Below, piece by piece: positions 11,403-23,755 of a stretch of DNA of 64,000 nucleotides. The notes beneath the pieces are model-generated. The model did no database searches. It saw nothing but the letters and a program-made list of their open reading frames with translations, and had not been told where the DNA came from. Source of the DNA: Peromyscus leucopus (lineage: Eukaryota > Chordata > Mammalia > Rodentia > Cricetidae); contig NC_051071.1 of the NCBI RefSeq assembly GCF_004664715.2, positions 36,143,530 to 36,207,529 of the forward strand. The letters are read 5' to 3'. Every line of letters begins with the position of its first letter. Within the stretch, counting starts at the first letter, position 1. The position numbers were made by a program, and so were the translations under genes.

Positions 11403-13912
11403 TCTAAAATAAAAAAGAATGTTATAACTAATATAAGAAAAATTATATAAAATAAGTAAATAACTATAAGCAATATATACAGACAACAAATACATCAACA
11501 AGTTCTAATCCATTAACAATTGAAAAATTTAGATAAAATACTCCATATCTATTCTATCTTGGTGAGCCCAAAAGATTATACCTAATTTACTTTTTTTCTA
11601 ACTTGCATTACCAAAAGTATCTTTCAATGTCTCTCTACCTTATACACTTTATACCTCTTTAGTGAATTTCTTTTCTGAATCTTTTAACAAGGAAAACTAT
11701 AACTATAAAATCTTCAACTCCCATCAGAAACCGGAGAAGGAAATAATATTGCCTGACTAAGCAACATCCAAAAAATATGAGAAATAACTAAAACAGCTGA
11801 CTGCCTGCAGAGTCACCCAAGGTTCCTTAGCAACACTGGGGCATCTATCTTTGGTCTACAGTCCTAGAATATCTGACAGACTTTGTGTGAAGCAGGATGT
11901 TCTGAAGGGCTGTCCTACCTTGTCTTGGCAAATTGCAGCAGTCACTTTTCTTATATGTCCTGCTTGTCCGATTTAAACAGCATACTGTCAGTAGTGGAGG
12001 CAAGGGCACTTTCTTGCCCAGTGACTTAATTTTGCCACAAAGAAAATAAACTCTATATGGAGTGTCATCAATGCCCATCATCTTCTCTTAGGTAGATTGG
12101 AGCTGCCAGGAGCAGACATGTCTCATTGACGTTAAAAAAAAAAAAAAAAAAGAACTTATTAAAACATCTTAAATGACATATCCGGTGTTTGAAGTATTTG
12201 AAGATGACCTGTTAATCTAAAATATATCTTTGTTTGACCTTGAAAACATACCTAACATGACTACGTTTTAATATAATGACTAATTACTAACTTGCATTTT
12301 TCCTAATTAGTTGGACTAGAAATTTGCATAACATTGTTAAAGGAGTTGTAGAGGTACAATACCTGAACAAGAGTAGAAGTGTATGAACAGTATGTTCTAA
12401 CAAAAATAATCTCAAATCTCAAATTTGTACCAATATAGAAAGATCCATATCAATGTAAAATATTTCAAATAAGTAGTTGTTTTTTGACAGTAGATTCAAT
12501 AATCTACCCTTTTATCCTATCATTTCTATATCCCTCCCTTTTTTAACCATCACCAATAACAACTTGTTACCAACCACCGTAAATAGTGACAAATACCTAT
12601 AACCCATTAAAGAACCAAAAACCACCTACCCCGCCTCTTGGGAATGTGGGTGTCATGTTGTTAAGTTTACATTCTGCTGTCTAGGGACAATAGCATCTTT
12701 AGGGGATTATGAAAAGAAAAATTTGGGTTAACTGTCAAGTCCTGGGACAGGTAGCTGTATCATTTGTTGTCCAGTTTCTGCATAATGGGAAAGGGTGGGG
12801 CTTATCTCAAATCCTGACTATAGTAGTCTGTGAGGCTGGATCATCTCAGCTAGTTACCTGGAAATTGTCTTGAGCAGTTTGTAGTCCAAAGTCGATCTTT
12901 GGTTGGTGTTTGTCAGCTTAGTGGCATTACCATAGTCCATATGGAATCATTGTTGTGAGACCCCATTATCCTTTTGGAGACTTCAAAGGTCAACACTAGT
13001 GGTGGTCCTGTGGTTAATTAGTGGTTAATTGCAGAAAACTTAAACATTTTAAATGTCATATGAAGCAAATCTCAAGTAGGTTAAAAGACCAATATTTGTA
13101 ATGTACATCCAGAGTACAAAATCTTAACTCCTAGCTACCTGATAAAGACTCAAACCTGAAATCATGTACAGGGAGCTGGATGAAGTCTTTTTCTAGAATT
13201 AGTTAATACTCTATATGACCATTAATACATGACAAAAAGTTTAAAATATATACATATAGACATAGATAGATATATAGATAGATACAGATCTTATAAATTT
13301 TGAGATAATATTTATAAATTAAGAAAAGTGTTAAAGAGTCAAAATGAAACCAAAAGATTATGAGGTTATTGGCAATAAAATAGTTTCTAATTTTTTGCTT
13401 TTCTTCTGTCCCATATTGGATGGTTCTTCTGACATGAGGCAGAAATTTTGGATTTTACTTTAACAAGCATGCTTGGGTTTAGAGAAGGAGAGAGCCAAGC
13501 TCCAATTCTGAATCCAGCTTTAATTTTCAGTTGAACTTGGACTGTAGAGAAAAGCAGAAACAAATATTTGGGAAGATTTATGAAATTTTATCCTATTGAA
13601 GATGTAATATACTAGTTTTTATTGTTTTTCTTGGGACATTTTTTTGCGGGATGATTTGTCCTTTTTATTCACCTGTCTCATTTGTCCAATATTCTTCAGA
13701 TTCCTTAGCTGGATGCCTTCATTCTCCTAAAAAACAAAAACAAAACCCTGCCCTAAATCAAACTTTGGGGAGGTTCCCTTTTGGCAAGTAGTAATATCTG
13801 ATCAAATGAGAAACATTTGTTAATCTTATGTTGGTTTATATTGAACAGTCACACTGTTTGATAAACTCTCATCTCTTCTAATTAGGAAGCCTCTCTTGCT
13901 CAAATTAAACCT
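11403..13912 (-). other. Non-coding 3' internal region of the mys-like provirus
   Basis: About 2.5 kb between the gag remnant and the 3' LTR. No pol, env or other open frame is recognisable; the longest frame is 78 codons (12081-11845) with no known motif. A pure A18 run sits at 12134-12151 and an ATAG-type microsatellite at 13245-13290. In position it corresponds to the long 3' segment of non-autonomous elements where pol has been replaced or lost. Confidence 0.6.
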
Positions 13913-15366
13913 TTATGATTTATGGGTTCTCTTGAAATTTTTTGTTCTCTCTTCTATAACTGTCCTATCGTACAGAGCAGTATGGTTTCTTACAATAGGC
14001 ATTAGGTTCTTTAATTGCTCTAGGAAGGAGTTTCCTCGAGGATGACAGGAAAGGATTGAACCAAATTTGAACTGGAGGTCTTCAAGGGGCACCTCAATGT
14101 GTTTGTTTTCCAGTGGCAAAGGTTTACCTTGACTGTTCCTTGTTTATCTACATTCATTAGTCCAATGCCTACCCTTGCCACACCTTCTGCATACTCCAGA
14201 AGGGAGAGGCATTCTGCTAGGATTATACTTTAAAAAACATTGGTTCTAGGAATGCCCTGCTTACAGTCCCTTTTTAGGTGGCCTTATTTACTGTAATTCA
14301 AACTCTTGACATTTCAATTTTTTTTTTCAAACTCTGGAAATCACCTCTCCTATCCAAACATCATCATGGTTATGAGATTCGATATTAATTATATCTTGGA
14401 TCCATTCCTCCAAGGGTGCTGATCTTGCCTTTAGCGGCCTAATTACCCTTTTGCATTGTGCATTAGCATTTACAAAAGCCAGAGATTCAATAATTATTTG
14501 TCTAGCTTCCAAATTTGGTATCATTTTATTTACTGCTGAAGTCAATCTTTGTAAGAAAACAGTGGAGATTTATTTTGGGCCCTGTATAACTTTAGTAAAT
14601 GACTCAATTTTCTTTCCTACTTTCAGTTCTGTCCTAAGCATGTGGCATAAAGCCAGGATGTGGTCATCATATAGACATTGCCTATCTACATTAGCATAAT
14701 CTCCCTCTCCAAGAAGTTGGTCTTGGGAAATCCCATACCTCTAGCCCTACTTTGTTGTTCAATGGTCTTAGCCTCATCTTTCCACCAGGTCCTCAACTGT
14801 AATTGAGGATCAGGTTCCAAAACTGCTCTAACTAAGTCTCTCCAGTCTTGAGGGATAATTCTATTAGAAGTTGACCATAAGTTTAACGTCTGCTTCACAA
14901 AAGGTGAATGAATGCCATATGAGACAATCACTTCTTTGAATCTCCTCAAATATAACTTTTGCACAGGAGTCCATTCAGCTCCTGCATAGCCTTGGGAATA
15001 TCTATCATTTAGTAGTTCCTGTAAGGTTAGTAGATAAATTAAAGTCAATTGTTTGAAAACCTTAGGCTGTTCTTCTCTTACCTTATAATGCAATGCTGAG
15101 GTTGGTTCTCCTTTAAATTCCTCTTTCTGAGTCTGAATATGTCTATGATCTGTTTTAATAAGTGATTCTAAAACTTTTATCTTGGTACTCACATTAACCA
15201 ACTTTTTTAATGATGAAGCAAAATGATCAAATAGATAACGTTTATAATTGACATTACATAAATTCTACCTAAATTAATTATCCTCTCATTTAATTGTTTC
15301 ATTTTCAAATCATGCATTGTGTAATCATATAGAGTCCTAACTCTCCATCATAATAGTGTTTCCCAT
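13913..15366 (-). pseudogene. gag: Broken gag of the mys-like provirus (capsid and zinc knuckles)
   Basis: Remnant of a betaretrovirus-type Gag polyprotein, the structural precursor that builds virus-like particles. A possible Met-Gly (myristoylation-type) start lies at 15366 but meets a stop nine codons later. The best block, 15201-14686, is 171 codons and has capsid-like sequence. A second capsid block carries the major homology region: Gln-Gly-Pro codons at 14575-14583, then the conserved downstream helix at 14545-14327. A stop at about 14573 and a frame change near 14690 separate them. Two retroviral zinc knuckles (Cys-x2-Cys-x4-His-x4-Cys) follow. The first (14304-14263) has lost two cysteines and holds a stop; the second (14191-14150) keeps all four metal ligands. 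A stop follows at 14146. The final block (14119-13913) is unassigned. It cannot make functional Gag. Confidence 0.85.
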
Positions 15367-15380
15367 TTTTTAATGTGGGA

Positions 15381-15385
<5 letters not shown>

Positions 15386-15445
<60 letters not shown>
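15386..15445. repeat. (TC)n microsatellite
   Basis: About 30 uninterrupted TC dinucleotides in the 5' leader of the mys-like provirus, just upstream of its possible gag start. Confidence 0.97.
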
Positions 15446-15448
<3 letters not shown>

Positions 15449-15892
15449 TAATTATCCCCTTTAGGAATTCCCAATTGTCTCACCAAATCTGCCAACAATG
15501 ACTATTCAGATGTGAGGCTGACTGCTTCTGCATAGAACAGTAGAAGAGAGAGCAGGTTTTCAAGGCAGCTACCTAGTTTGGCAGCAGCAGGAGGAAGGGG
15601 TCCAGGGTAAGCCCACAACCCACCAGGAAAAAAAGAAGCCAAAGAGCCAGCCATCTGCACAAGGGAACATGTGAAAGCAGCTAACTCCTATAGGGTTTGG
15701 AGCCCAAATGCCTGTGTGTAGTCTGATGCAGAGAGGCTATAACAGAAAAATCCCAGACCCACTCAGAGGCTTAGGGGAAAAAGAGAGAACCTAGCTGGTG
15801 AGGTGGTGACTCCAGCGAGAGCCTCTGCATGAAGCTCTCAAGTGTGTCAGTAACTGCAAAGCCACAGGCAAGCAGCATTTTTGTGAATTCAT

Positions 15893-15911
15893 GCCCCAAA
15901 AGTTGGGGTCA
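15893..15911 (-). other. Primer-binding region of the mys-like provirus
   Basis: Immediately inside the 5' LTR the minus strand reads TGACCCCAACTTTTGGGGC. The CCCAAC...GGGGC layout resembles a decayed tRNA-Lys-type primer-binding site, as used by many class II elements. The match is imperfect, so the tRNA assignment is inference. Confidence 0.55.
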
Positions 15912-15913
15912 GA

Positions 15914-16250
15914 TGTGGCATGAATTGTAATTGGTCTTAATAAAAACCCAGAGGCTGATATTGAGGTAAATGCTGAAAGATCAGAAAAGTAAAGGATCCA
16001 GCCACTAGAGAGACTTCTTAACTCTGCCAAATCCTCAGACTGAACTCCTATCTCCACCTCACCTTATCACTTCCTCTCTCCACCCAGCCATACTTCCTGT
16101 TTCCTCCTCCCAAGTGCTAGAATCAAAGGCATGAGATCCCAAGTACTGGGATTAAAGGTGTGTGCCACCACTGCCTGGCCTCTAGTGGCCAGCTCTGAAT
16201 TCTGATCTCCAGGCAAGCTTTATTTATTAGAGCACAAACAAAATACCACA
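15914..16250 (-). repeat. 5' LTR of the mys-like provirus
   Basis: 337 bp, TGTGGTATTT start and ATGCCACA end on the minus strand. An AATAAA lies close to its 5' end and a second AATAAA-type signal ('tttttattaagacc' on the minus strand) near its 3' end. It carries the same two B1-like tandem segments as the other LTR, here 'cccaagtgctagaatcaaag' and 'cccaagtactgggattaaag'. Confidence 0.85.
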
Positions 16251-16446
16251 TATATATATGCTTACCTAACCATTGTATGATTGTTGCTAAACATTGTTCC
16301 AACCTCCCTAAAAAGTTTGACAATACAGTCAGACAAATACAGGTGGAGAAATCCACCCCACCCCCCATTCACACAATGTTTACTAGTTTACCTGACTCTG
16401 AATAATGGATTTTCGCTAGGACATGCTGATATTAAGATAATAATAT

Positions 16447-16605
16447 TTGGGCTGGTGATAATGGTGCATCCCTTTAGTCCCAGCACTCAGCACTCAGCAG
16501 AGGCTAGTGGACCTCTCGATGTTCAAGGCCATCCTGGTCTACAGAGCTAATTGTAGTACAGCCAAGGCTACACAAAGAAACCCTGTCTCAAAACAAAACA
16601 AAAGA
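16447..16605 (+). mobile_element. B1 SINE
   Basis: Sense B1 body from 'ggctggtgataatggtgca' through 'aaggccatcctggtctacag' to 'aagaaaccctgtctcaaaac', with an AAAAC tail. Flanks match at 12 of 13 positions: AAGATAATAATAT (16434-16446) and AAGATAATCATAT (16606-16618), a target-site duplication. Confidence 0.9.
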
Positions 16606-17182
16606 AAGATAATCATATGTACCACACACACTATTTATAACATATATATGTATGTTTTATACATACATGTATACACATTGGCAGCAGAAACTATTTATTG
16701 CTTTTCATAATCAATAACTTCTTTCTTCTTACGAAAATAGTGTAGCAATTTATCTGTTTCATGAAAAGGGTAACTTTTTTTTTTAATTGAAAAGGGTAAC
16801 TTAATAATATCAACTCACTTCTCATGTCACAAAACTAGAATACCACATTGCTAAGATTTGACCCATCATCCTCTCTTCCGAGTAATCTCCTAAATATTCA
16901 CTACTCATGGCAATGGATCTTGAACCCTAGTCTCCTAAGAATATATGCCAGGTGTTAAATATACAAGTGGACAACATGGCAATGGAGACGTGTGGGAGCA
17001 CTTGTCAGGAAGACAGAGAAAATAAAAATCTACTGTGAGCTGGAGAAGAAGTGCCTCTTAGTGAGTTAATGGCTATAGCTCAAGAGCATGTGCCTCTTAG
17101 TGAGGAAATGGCTAACACAGATTGCAGGATTCTGTTCAGCTTCTGCTGCATTTCCCACTTTTTCAAGAGAAGTCAGAAACCT

Positions 17183-18427
17183 ATCGAAAAAATTAACCAT
17201 TTCTTTTAGATTTTCCAGTTTTGTGGAGTAGAGGTTTTTGAAGTATGACCTGATGATTCTCTGGATTTCCTCATTGTCTGTTGTTATGTCCCCCTTTTCA
17301 TTTCTGATTTTGTTAATCCGGATGCTCTCTCTCTGTCTTTTGGTTAGTTTGGATAAGGGCTTGTCTATCTTGTTGATTTTCTCAAAGAATCAACTCTTTG
17401 TTTCATTAATTTTTTGTATTGTTTTCTTTGTTTCTATTTTATTGATTTCAGCTTTAAATTTGATAATTTCTTGGTGTCTATTCTTGCTGGGAGACTTTGT
17501 TTCTTCTTGTTCTAGAGCTTTCAGGTGTGCTGTTAAGTCACTAATGTGAGATTTCTCCAACTTCTTTATGTAGGCATTTAGTGCTATGAATTTCCCTCTT
17601 AGCACTGCTTTCATAGTGTCCCATAAGTTTGGGTATGTGGTGTCTTCATTTTCGTTGATCTCTGGGAAGTCTTTAATTTCTTTCTTTATTTCTTCCTTAA
17701 CCCATTGGTGATTCAGCTGAGCATTATTCAGTTTCCATGAGATTGTAGGTTTTCTGTAGTTTTTGTTGTTGTTGAAATCTAACTTTAAACCATGGTGGTC
17801 TGATAGAATGCAGGAGGTTATTCCAATTGTTTTGTATCTAATGAGATTTGCTTTGTGGCCAAGTATGTGGTCAATTTTAGAGAAGGTTCCATGGGGTGCT
17901 AAGAAGAAGGTTATTCTTTTTTGTTAGGATGGAATGTTCTACAGATATCGATTAAGTCCATTCGAGTCATAACCAGTTAAGTCCTTTATTTCTCTGTTAA
18001 GTTTCATTTTGGGAGATCTGTCCAGTGATGAAAGTGGGGTGTTGAAGTCTCCCACTATTAATGTGTGGGGTTTTATATGTGATTTAAGCTTTAGTAATGT
18101 TTCTTTTACATATGTGGGTGCCCTTGTGTTTGGGGCATAAATGTTCAGAATTGAAACTTCATCTTTGTGGATCTTTCCTGTGATGAGTATGTAATGCCCT
18201 TCTTGATCTCTTTTGATTGATTTTTAGTTTGAAGTCTATTTTGCTGGATATTACATGCCTGGACTGAATCTACCAAGCTGAACTCAATCTTCAGGGGAGT
18301 CTTTGCCCTGGAGGAGATGGGAATGGGGGGTGGGCTGGGGGGAAGGTGGGGGGCACAGAAGGGGGGAGAACAAGGGAATCTGTGGCAGATATGTAAAATT
18401 AAATTAAATTATAAAATAAAATAAAAA
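17183..18427 (+). mobile_element. 5'-inverted (twin-primed) L1 insertion
   Basis: The right end (about 18258-18427) is an L1 3' UTR in plus orientation: a G-rich purine tract (18317-18370) and an AATTAAATTA-type adenine tail. The left ~1.07 kb is L1 ORF2 in the opposite orientation, covering the endonuclease C-terminal side and the linker toward reverse transcriptase; the clearest frame is 17614-17390 on the minus strand. A perfect 15-bp duplication AGAAGTCAGAAACCT flanks the whole (17168-17182, 18428-18442). One pair of target duplications around both parts shows a single event with 5' inversion. ORF2 has several stops and is dead. Confidence 0.9.
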
Positions 18428-18442
18428 AGAAGTCAGAAACCT

Positions 18443-19905
18443 TCAATTTTAATTAAAATTTATCAATTTCTAACTAGTTGCTCAAAGTTTTTCTAAACAT
18501 TGTGGAGCCATAGTCAGTCCCTAGACGGATGTTGACTTTTTGGTTGTTTGTTTTGTTTTGTTTTGAAGCTGACATTTCACTTCACAGAACTGAAGCTTCA
18601 TGCAGTAGAAAAGATTTGAGCCCCAATTTTGCATCCTGAACTTAACTGTGACTTGACCTACATACTTACCCTCTCTGGAGTTGTTTCCTCATCTGAATTC
18701 ATGAATGGAACCTACTACACTACAGCTCTGTACCAATTATGAGACATGCTATTTACCAGTTTCCTCAGTGTTTCATTTCCAATGCACTTCCACACAGGCT
18801 GGCCCTGAAGCACTGTAGTTTGTGTTATTACCCCACCTTGCCCTCCTCATCCTTCATTGTTTCTTCCATGTGATTAAATTCAGGTCAAAGACATAATTAC
18901 TCTTATGTAAATTGCTCCCTAGGTACTGCCATTGCTAGGGTTAAAAGTACAGTTACGTTTTGACATTCTTTCCATGACCTACTGATGGAAGGATTTTTTT
19001 TTTCCCCATTGTGCTGATACTTTATATTGAAGCTGTTGGTCTTCATTACAAGCAGGTTCCGATTTTCAATCATTTCTGATAACCACTACTTGACTTAAGT
19101 TACAGAATTTCTGGGGGAGAAAAGTTAAAAAAATGATGATAAGGTGCCAAAAAGCACTGAGTAGGAGGGCAAGGATTGGCCAACATTTCAACAACGATAT
19201 GGTTGAAAGTGTCTCAGCCACACAAATGTCAACCTTTCTTCACTTCGGCAAAGGGCTTCTCCTTTCCGCACAGAGCCACATGAGCCCATGGGGAGACATG
19301 CCCTTAGTGTTCCAAGTATGAAAGACTGGCAGGTGAGACAGATTGTGTTGCTTATGACAGATTAACAAGAATAGGTCCAAACTTTTGCTCTCCTTAACAA
19401 AAAGACACTGAGAGGTTGTGGAATATTCTGCATTCTCTTTTTCCTTCCAATCCCCAATCTACCCAGACTTCCTATTGTTGAAATTCAAACTGAAACCAGC
19501 TGATACAAAAGCCTTAGCATTCCATTCCGAAGGTCACAAATCCTTCCCTCTGAGTCAGCCAAAAGTAAATGAAGAGCACACATGGACTTGAGGGCAAATA
19601 CACTGAGTAGCTAATTGCGACCCCACCTGTAAATTAACTAGATAGTGTTCTGGCTAGCACCACCCAGAATGTTCCCTGAGGTCTTTTTATTAAAATAGGC
19701 AACCATCACTTTTTATGATTACACACTTCTCATGTGAGCTCACTAAATGACTGCATTTGAGAGAGTTGCTCCAGCCACAGTAGTGATCTGGAAAGTAGAA
19801 TTGGAGAAACCTGACTCATTAAAAGACAGGCTCTAGACCAACATGATGATATTTGAATGGCTTCTCACATTTGAAAACTTTGATTTCATTCTTCATTCAT
19901 GTTAT
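18443..19905. other. Unassigned DNA
   Basis: No gene recognised. A (TTTTG)n-like patch lies at 18541-18565. The segment 19480-19760 looks repeat-free and of mixed composition, so it could be old unique DNA; nothing more can be said. Confidence 0.4.
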
Positions 19906-19909
19906 ATCT

Positions 19910-20235
19910 AAGTGACTGTGATGGAATACCTGAAACGAATGATTTATTTTCTTTAAAGTTTTAATTAGCTCATAGTTTGGGAGGTGTCAGTTCTCAGTCA
20001 AGAGACCTCATTGGTGTGGACTCTTCTGGGAGTCTCCCATGGACATGGCAGGGAGAACATTATAAATTAATCTGCTTACTTCATGAACCAAGATACAAAG
20101 AAAGACTGAGTCCCACACTCTCCTTTTCAGGGCATGACCCCAATAATCTAAGAATTTCCTATATGGCCCTGCTTTACCTTCCACAGTTATTCCCAGTAGT
20201 GCCACTCTGGAGGCAAACCTTTGAAACATGTTTGG
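19910..20235 (-). mobile_element. Possible old MaLR/MER-type repeat
   Basis: Reads like the inverted form of an old mammalian LTR repeat ('aatacctgaaacgaatgatt' followed by 'tattttctttaaagttt', then 'ctcatagtttgggaggtgt'). Ends not defined; low confidence. Confidence 0.3.
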
Positions 20236-20738
20236 CAGTAATTAGCATTTGATAATCATGCTTGCCTCACTGATTTAAGTCAAGAAGAAGAGAAAATCTA
20301 ACTACAAATCTCCAGGATGATGTCCTGGCTTTTCCTTCCCCCTTAAGAAGTCATGTTATATTCCCCTTTATCAGAATGATTAATTTTCTGTGGTTGACTT
20401 TTCTGTTTCCACCGTGGGAAGTTCATGTTCCGATAGAAAGAAAAACCTCAGGCAGCACCCTTTCCCACGGTCTCCACACCACATCTTCCAGTCCCCTCGT
20501 TTCTGTTCTTTCTGCCATTGATACCCAGCCACTTCATGTGCTTTTCCTGTCGCCTTTTACATTATCTTATCACTTAGCTGGCTTGCTGTTGGTTAGTGCT
20601 ATGAGTTTCACAGGGAGCACTAAAACTTTTCCCTAGATTCCCTACTGACAACATCAGTGTAAAAACGCAGTAAGTTACAGAGGAGGAAATGACAGAGCAA
20701 AGTGTCAGTGTGAGCACGTTTTTCCTTCTAGAAAAACA

Positions 20739-20765
20739 CCACACACACACACACACACACACACA
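20739..20765. repeat. (CA)n microsatellite
   Basis: Pure CA run of about 13 units. Confidence 0.95.
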
Positions 20766-21078
20766 GAACAGCAAGCAAAAACATGTTTCCTTCACTTTCC
20801 AAGTTCTTTAACAAGAACAAAAAAAATCATCCAGCATGAATTGATTATTCTATTTAGTAATGAAATATGGACCCTGGTCCTTATCCCTGTCAGCCTGTAC
20901 ATTCCCAAGAGTGAGCAGCATGGGGTATTCTCCCAGAGAGAATATCAGAGCTGACTTTCCTTTTATCTTATACATGAGCTACTCATCACACTGGGTGTAG
21001 AAAGCAAGAAAACAGGCATTTGCAAAATGTTCTTTAAAATATACCCATTTATATGATGGAAACTCCCCTGGTTTTTAT

Positions 21079-21133
21079 CTCTCTCACTCTCTAACTCGCT
21101 CTCTTTTTCTCTCTCTCTCTCTTCCTCTTCCTC

Positions 21134-21187
<54 letters not shown>

Positions 21188-21217
21188 CCTCCCTCCCTCC
21201 CCCCTCTCTCTCTCTCT
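21079..21217. repeat. Compound (TC)n/(TTCC)n/(CCCT)n polypyrimidine tract
   Basis: About 140 bp of nearly pure pyrimidine on the plus strand, changing from TC to TTCCTC, back to TC, then CCCT and CCC. It produces spurious Arg/Glu-rich frames on the minus strand. Mirror symmetry makes triplex (H-DNA) formation possible. Confidence 0.95.
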
Positions 21218-21757
21218 GTGCAAAGCATTTGAGCTTTGTATATTTGTTTTCTGACTTGCTTTACAATTGGCAGAGATCTAGTATATCTCAATTTTTTTCT
21301 AAGTTCTCCTAGAATTACATTGTGAAGGCGTTGCCTGAAAAAATGTAGTTATAGATGGTTTTATTGATCGTCTAGTTCAGTGACTGTCCTCTAGCAATAA
21401 GATGGTGAGAAATAGAAGCCAATATCCTCCTTTAGCCTCAAAATACATATATGTGCAACTCCAAATTCACATTCACTCAACACATCTACATACCACACAT
21501 ATAGAGCACATACAAAAGAATGAAATAAAATAATACAGACCAGGAGCTACCTCTGTGATCCCAGTATAATCTACTGTTCCTCTGTCAGTACTCTTGAATT
21601 TGACTACATATTAAAGCTACTGATGTCTCTTAAAATGATTGGAAAGTCCCCTGGTTCTTCATGATAGTGAGAAACATTTCTTGAGATCATGGCTGAGCCC
21701 AAACTACCATTGGACAGCATGTGCCAATGATTAATTTGTCCTCCAATAGCTCTGTGT

Positions 21758-21983
21758 CAGTGGCTCTCAACCTCTGGGTCACAATTCTTTTGGAGATTGA
21801 ATGACCCTTTCATGAGAGTCTCATATCAGATATCTTGCATATCATATGTTTATATTACAGTTATTAACAATAGCAAAATTATAGTTATGAAGTAGCAACA
21901 AAAATAATTTTATGTTTGCATGTCACCACAACATAAAAAATTGTATTAAAGGGTGCCAGCATTAGTAAGATTGAGAACCACTG
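21758..21983 (+). mobile_element. URR1-like hAT (Charlie) non-autonomous DNA transposon
   Basis: 226 bp bounded by inverted terminal repeats: CAGTGGCTCTCAACCT at the left and GATTGAGAACCACTG at the right. The internal 'ttatgaagtagcaacaaaaa' is typical of this rodent family. The 8-bp flanks (CTCTGTGT, ATCTATTT) agree at 5 of 8 positions, compatible with an old hAT target duplication. It has no transposase. Confidence 0.85.
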
Positions 21984-23755
21984 ATCTATTTTATCTGGTT
22001 CTAGCATTATTAACATTTTACAAGGAAAGGAACCCAGACTTTAGAATGCTCCTTCTAATAATGTAATGAATAAGTTGCAAAACTGAGATTGAATCTGTCT
22101 TTCTGAAAAGAAAATCCCATATGGCAGCTCACTTGCTATAATCTACTGCAACACTACGTTCTGTAAATGAATTTTTCAGCAATTCTTGGTGGTGATGTAG
22201 GAACTTTTAGAAAAGGTATAGTGTTAGGCAGGCCAGTGTGTAGTGAAGATAGGTCATCACAGAGTGAAGGGACAGGCAGAGGACCTCCATTTCTCTATTC
22301 CTCCCTTAACCTTTAATTTTGTGTATCCTTACAGATGCAAACTTTGGTTCTCTATTTGCAGTTTGAAGCTCAGTGTCCCTCAAGACTCATGATGGCATCT
22401 CTTCAATGAGAGCAGCAGCAGCAGCATTTCCTATCTCTGTAAGCCAGGCCATGTGAAGCCATCCCCATGTGCCTTCTTTCCTGAGAGGGACAGCTTCTTT
22501 CATTAATGAGAGAGTAGGTGGGCAAGGAGCAAGAAAGCCCAGAGCATCAACTTTTGATGTCAGAGGAGCATGAAGTCCAAGGATAACTTGGCTATTCACT
22601 GTGGCCATGCAGCTCAGTGTTGCTGGACATCAGCTCTCTCCATGAAAAGCAAGGCAGTCCTGGGGGTGAAGAGTGTGACAAAGGGAAACTTAGAAAACAT
22701 TCTATCTTCAGATTTCAGATGATAAAGTCAACCCCTCCACCCTGTGTGGGTGTGTGTATGTGTCCCACACAAAGGTCAGGATTTAAACATAGATCTTAAG
22801 CTTAAAAACTATTATTTTGCTGAAATTCACTTTTGGTTTAAATATGACTTTATCCACCATCCATTGATATGTAAGCAAATTGTTCTAAAAAAAAAAAGGA
22901 AAACTTTTAAGAAGTAAAGACAAGCATGAATTCTTTGTGATTTCTTGCCCTTGAGTCTTAAATGGTTTTCCATAGAGTTCAGATTGTAGGAAAAGCCCAG
23001 ACCTACAAATTATACTTTTGCAAGTTCTTTTTTTTCAATCATAGAAGTGTCAGATGCCTGAAAGGCCAATTCAGAACTTCAATTTACAAAAGAAATAAGT
23101 GATGTCCATAAATGCCCAATGCCTTGAACATACCACAGTTGTGTCTTTTCATATGCGTAATCAAACTATACACATTTTTTACTTTGGTGTCGTGCATAGC
23201 AATTTCTCTTATTTTCCCTTTTCCTTTCTTCTGGCATTATTTATGAAATTTCACTTTGATAAATATGCTTTGGCTTCATTATTCCTACACATATTAATGC
23301 TTCTGAGGGAAACTTTATATTCGGGTCCTTATTAGTGCACAATGTAAATTGGAAACAGATTCTAAATGGCCAGCTACTAAATTTTTTTTAAAAAAACATG
23401 ATAGGCCCACTGGAAGCAGGCAGCTGTACTGACATTCTTCTAAGGGCAAAGGCAAAAAAGCAAACTGCAGAGGGAAAAGGTACTGATTCCTGTTTGGTGT
23501 TCCTCCACCACCAGATTTATTGACCTGCAGGAGAACTCAGTGGCTGTTTTGCCCTAGTCAATATTAATTTCTAGGTTCAATAAATCCTGGTAATGAGTGG
23601 GGAATGTGAGTCAGCATGTCCTTATTAGATGTGTTCACGAAATGTGCCATGAGAAAAAGAAGAAAACAATCAATCAAACATCAATGTTTCAATATTATTT
23701 CTGACATATTTTAAACCTTTTGTCCTTTGTTTTGCTTTTGCACTGACTTTACCTT
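21984..23755. other. Unassigned DNA
   Basis: No gene recognised. Paired frames near 22387-22799 contain an AGC-triplet patch (22415-22428) but no domain. Confidence 0.4.

Larger units (their letters stand above)
11040..16250 (-). mobile_element. mys-like class II (ERVK) provirus, two LTRs
   Basis: A complete but decayed retroviral element in minus orientation: right-hand 5' LTR (15914-16250), primer-binding region, untranslated leader with a TC microsatellite, broken gag (15366-13913), a ~2.5-kb non-coding 3' region, polypurine tract and left-hand 3' LTR (11040-11385). It is bounded by TG...CA ends and by 6-bp flanks TATGTA (11034-11039) and TATATA (16251-16256), matching at 5 of 6 positions as expected for an old class II insertion. 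No reverse transcriptase or integrase is recognisable, so it looks non-autonomous. LTR size (~340 bp) and gag-only content recall mys elements of Peromyscus; that family name is inference. By-eye LTR divergence is around 10%. Confidence 0.8.

Noticed and set aside
17238..17549. 103-codon hydrophobic plus-strand frame
   Set aside because: Antisense shadow of L1 ORF2 in the inverted part of the L1 insertion.
20963..21291. Arg/Glu-rich frames resembling a charged nuclear protein
   Set aside because: Direct translation of the (TC)n/(TTCC)n tract.
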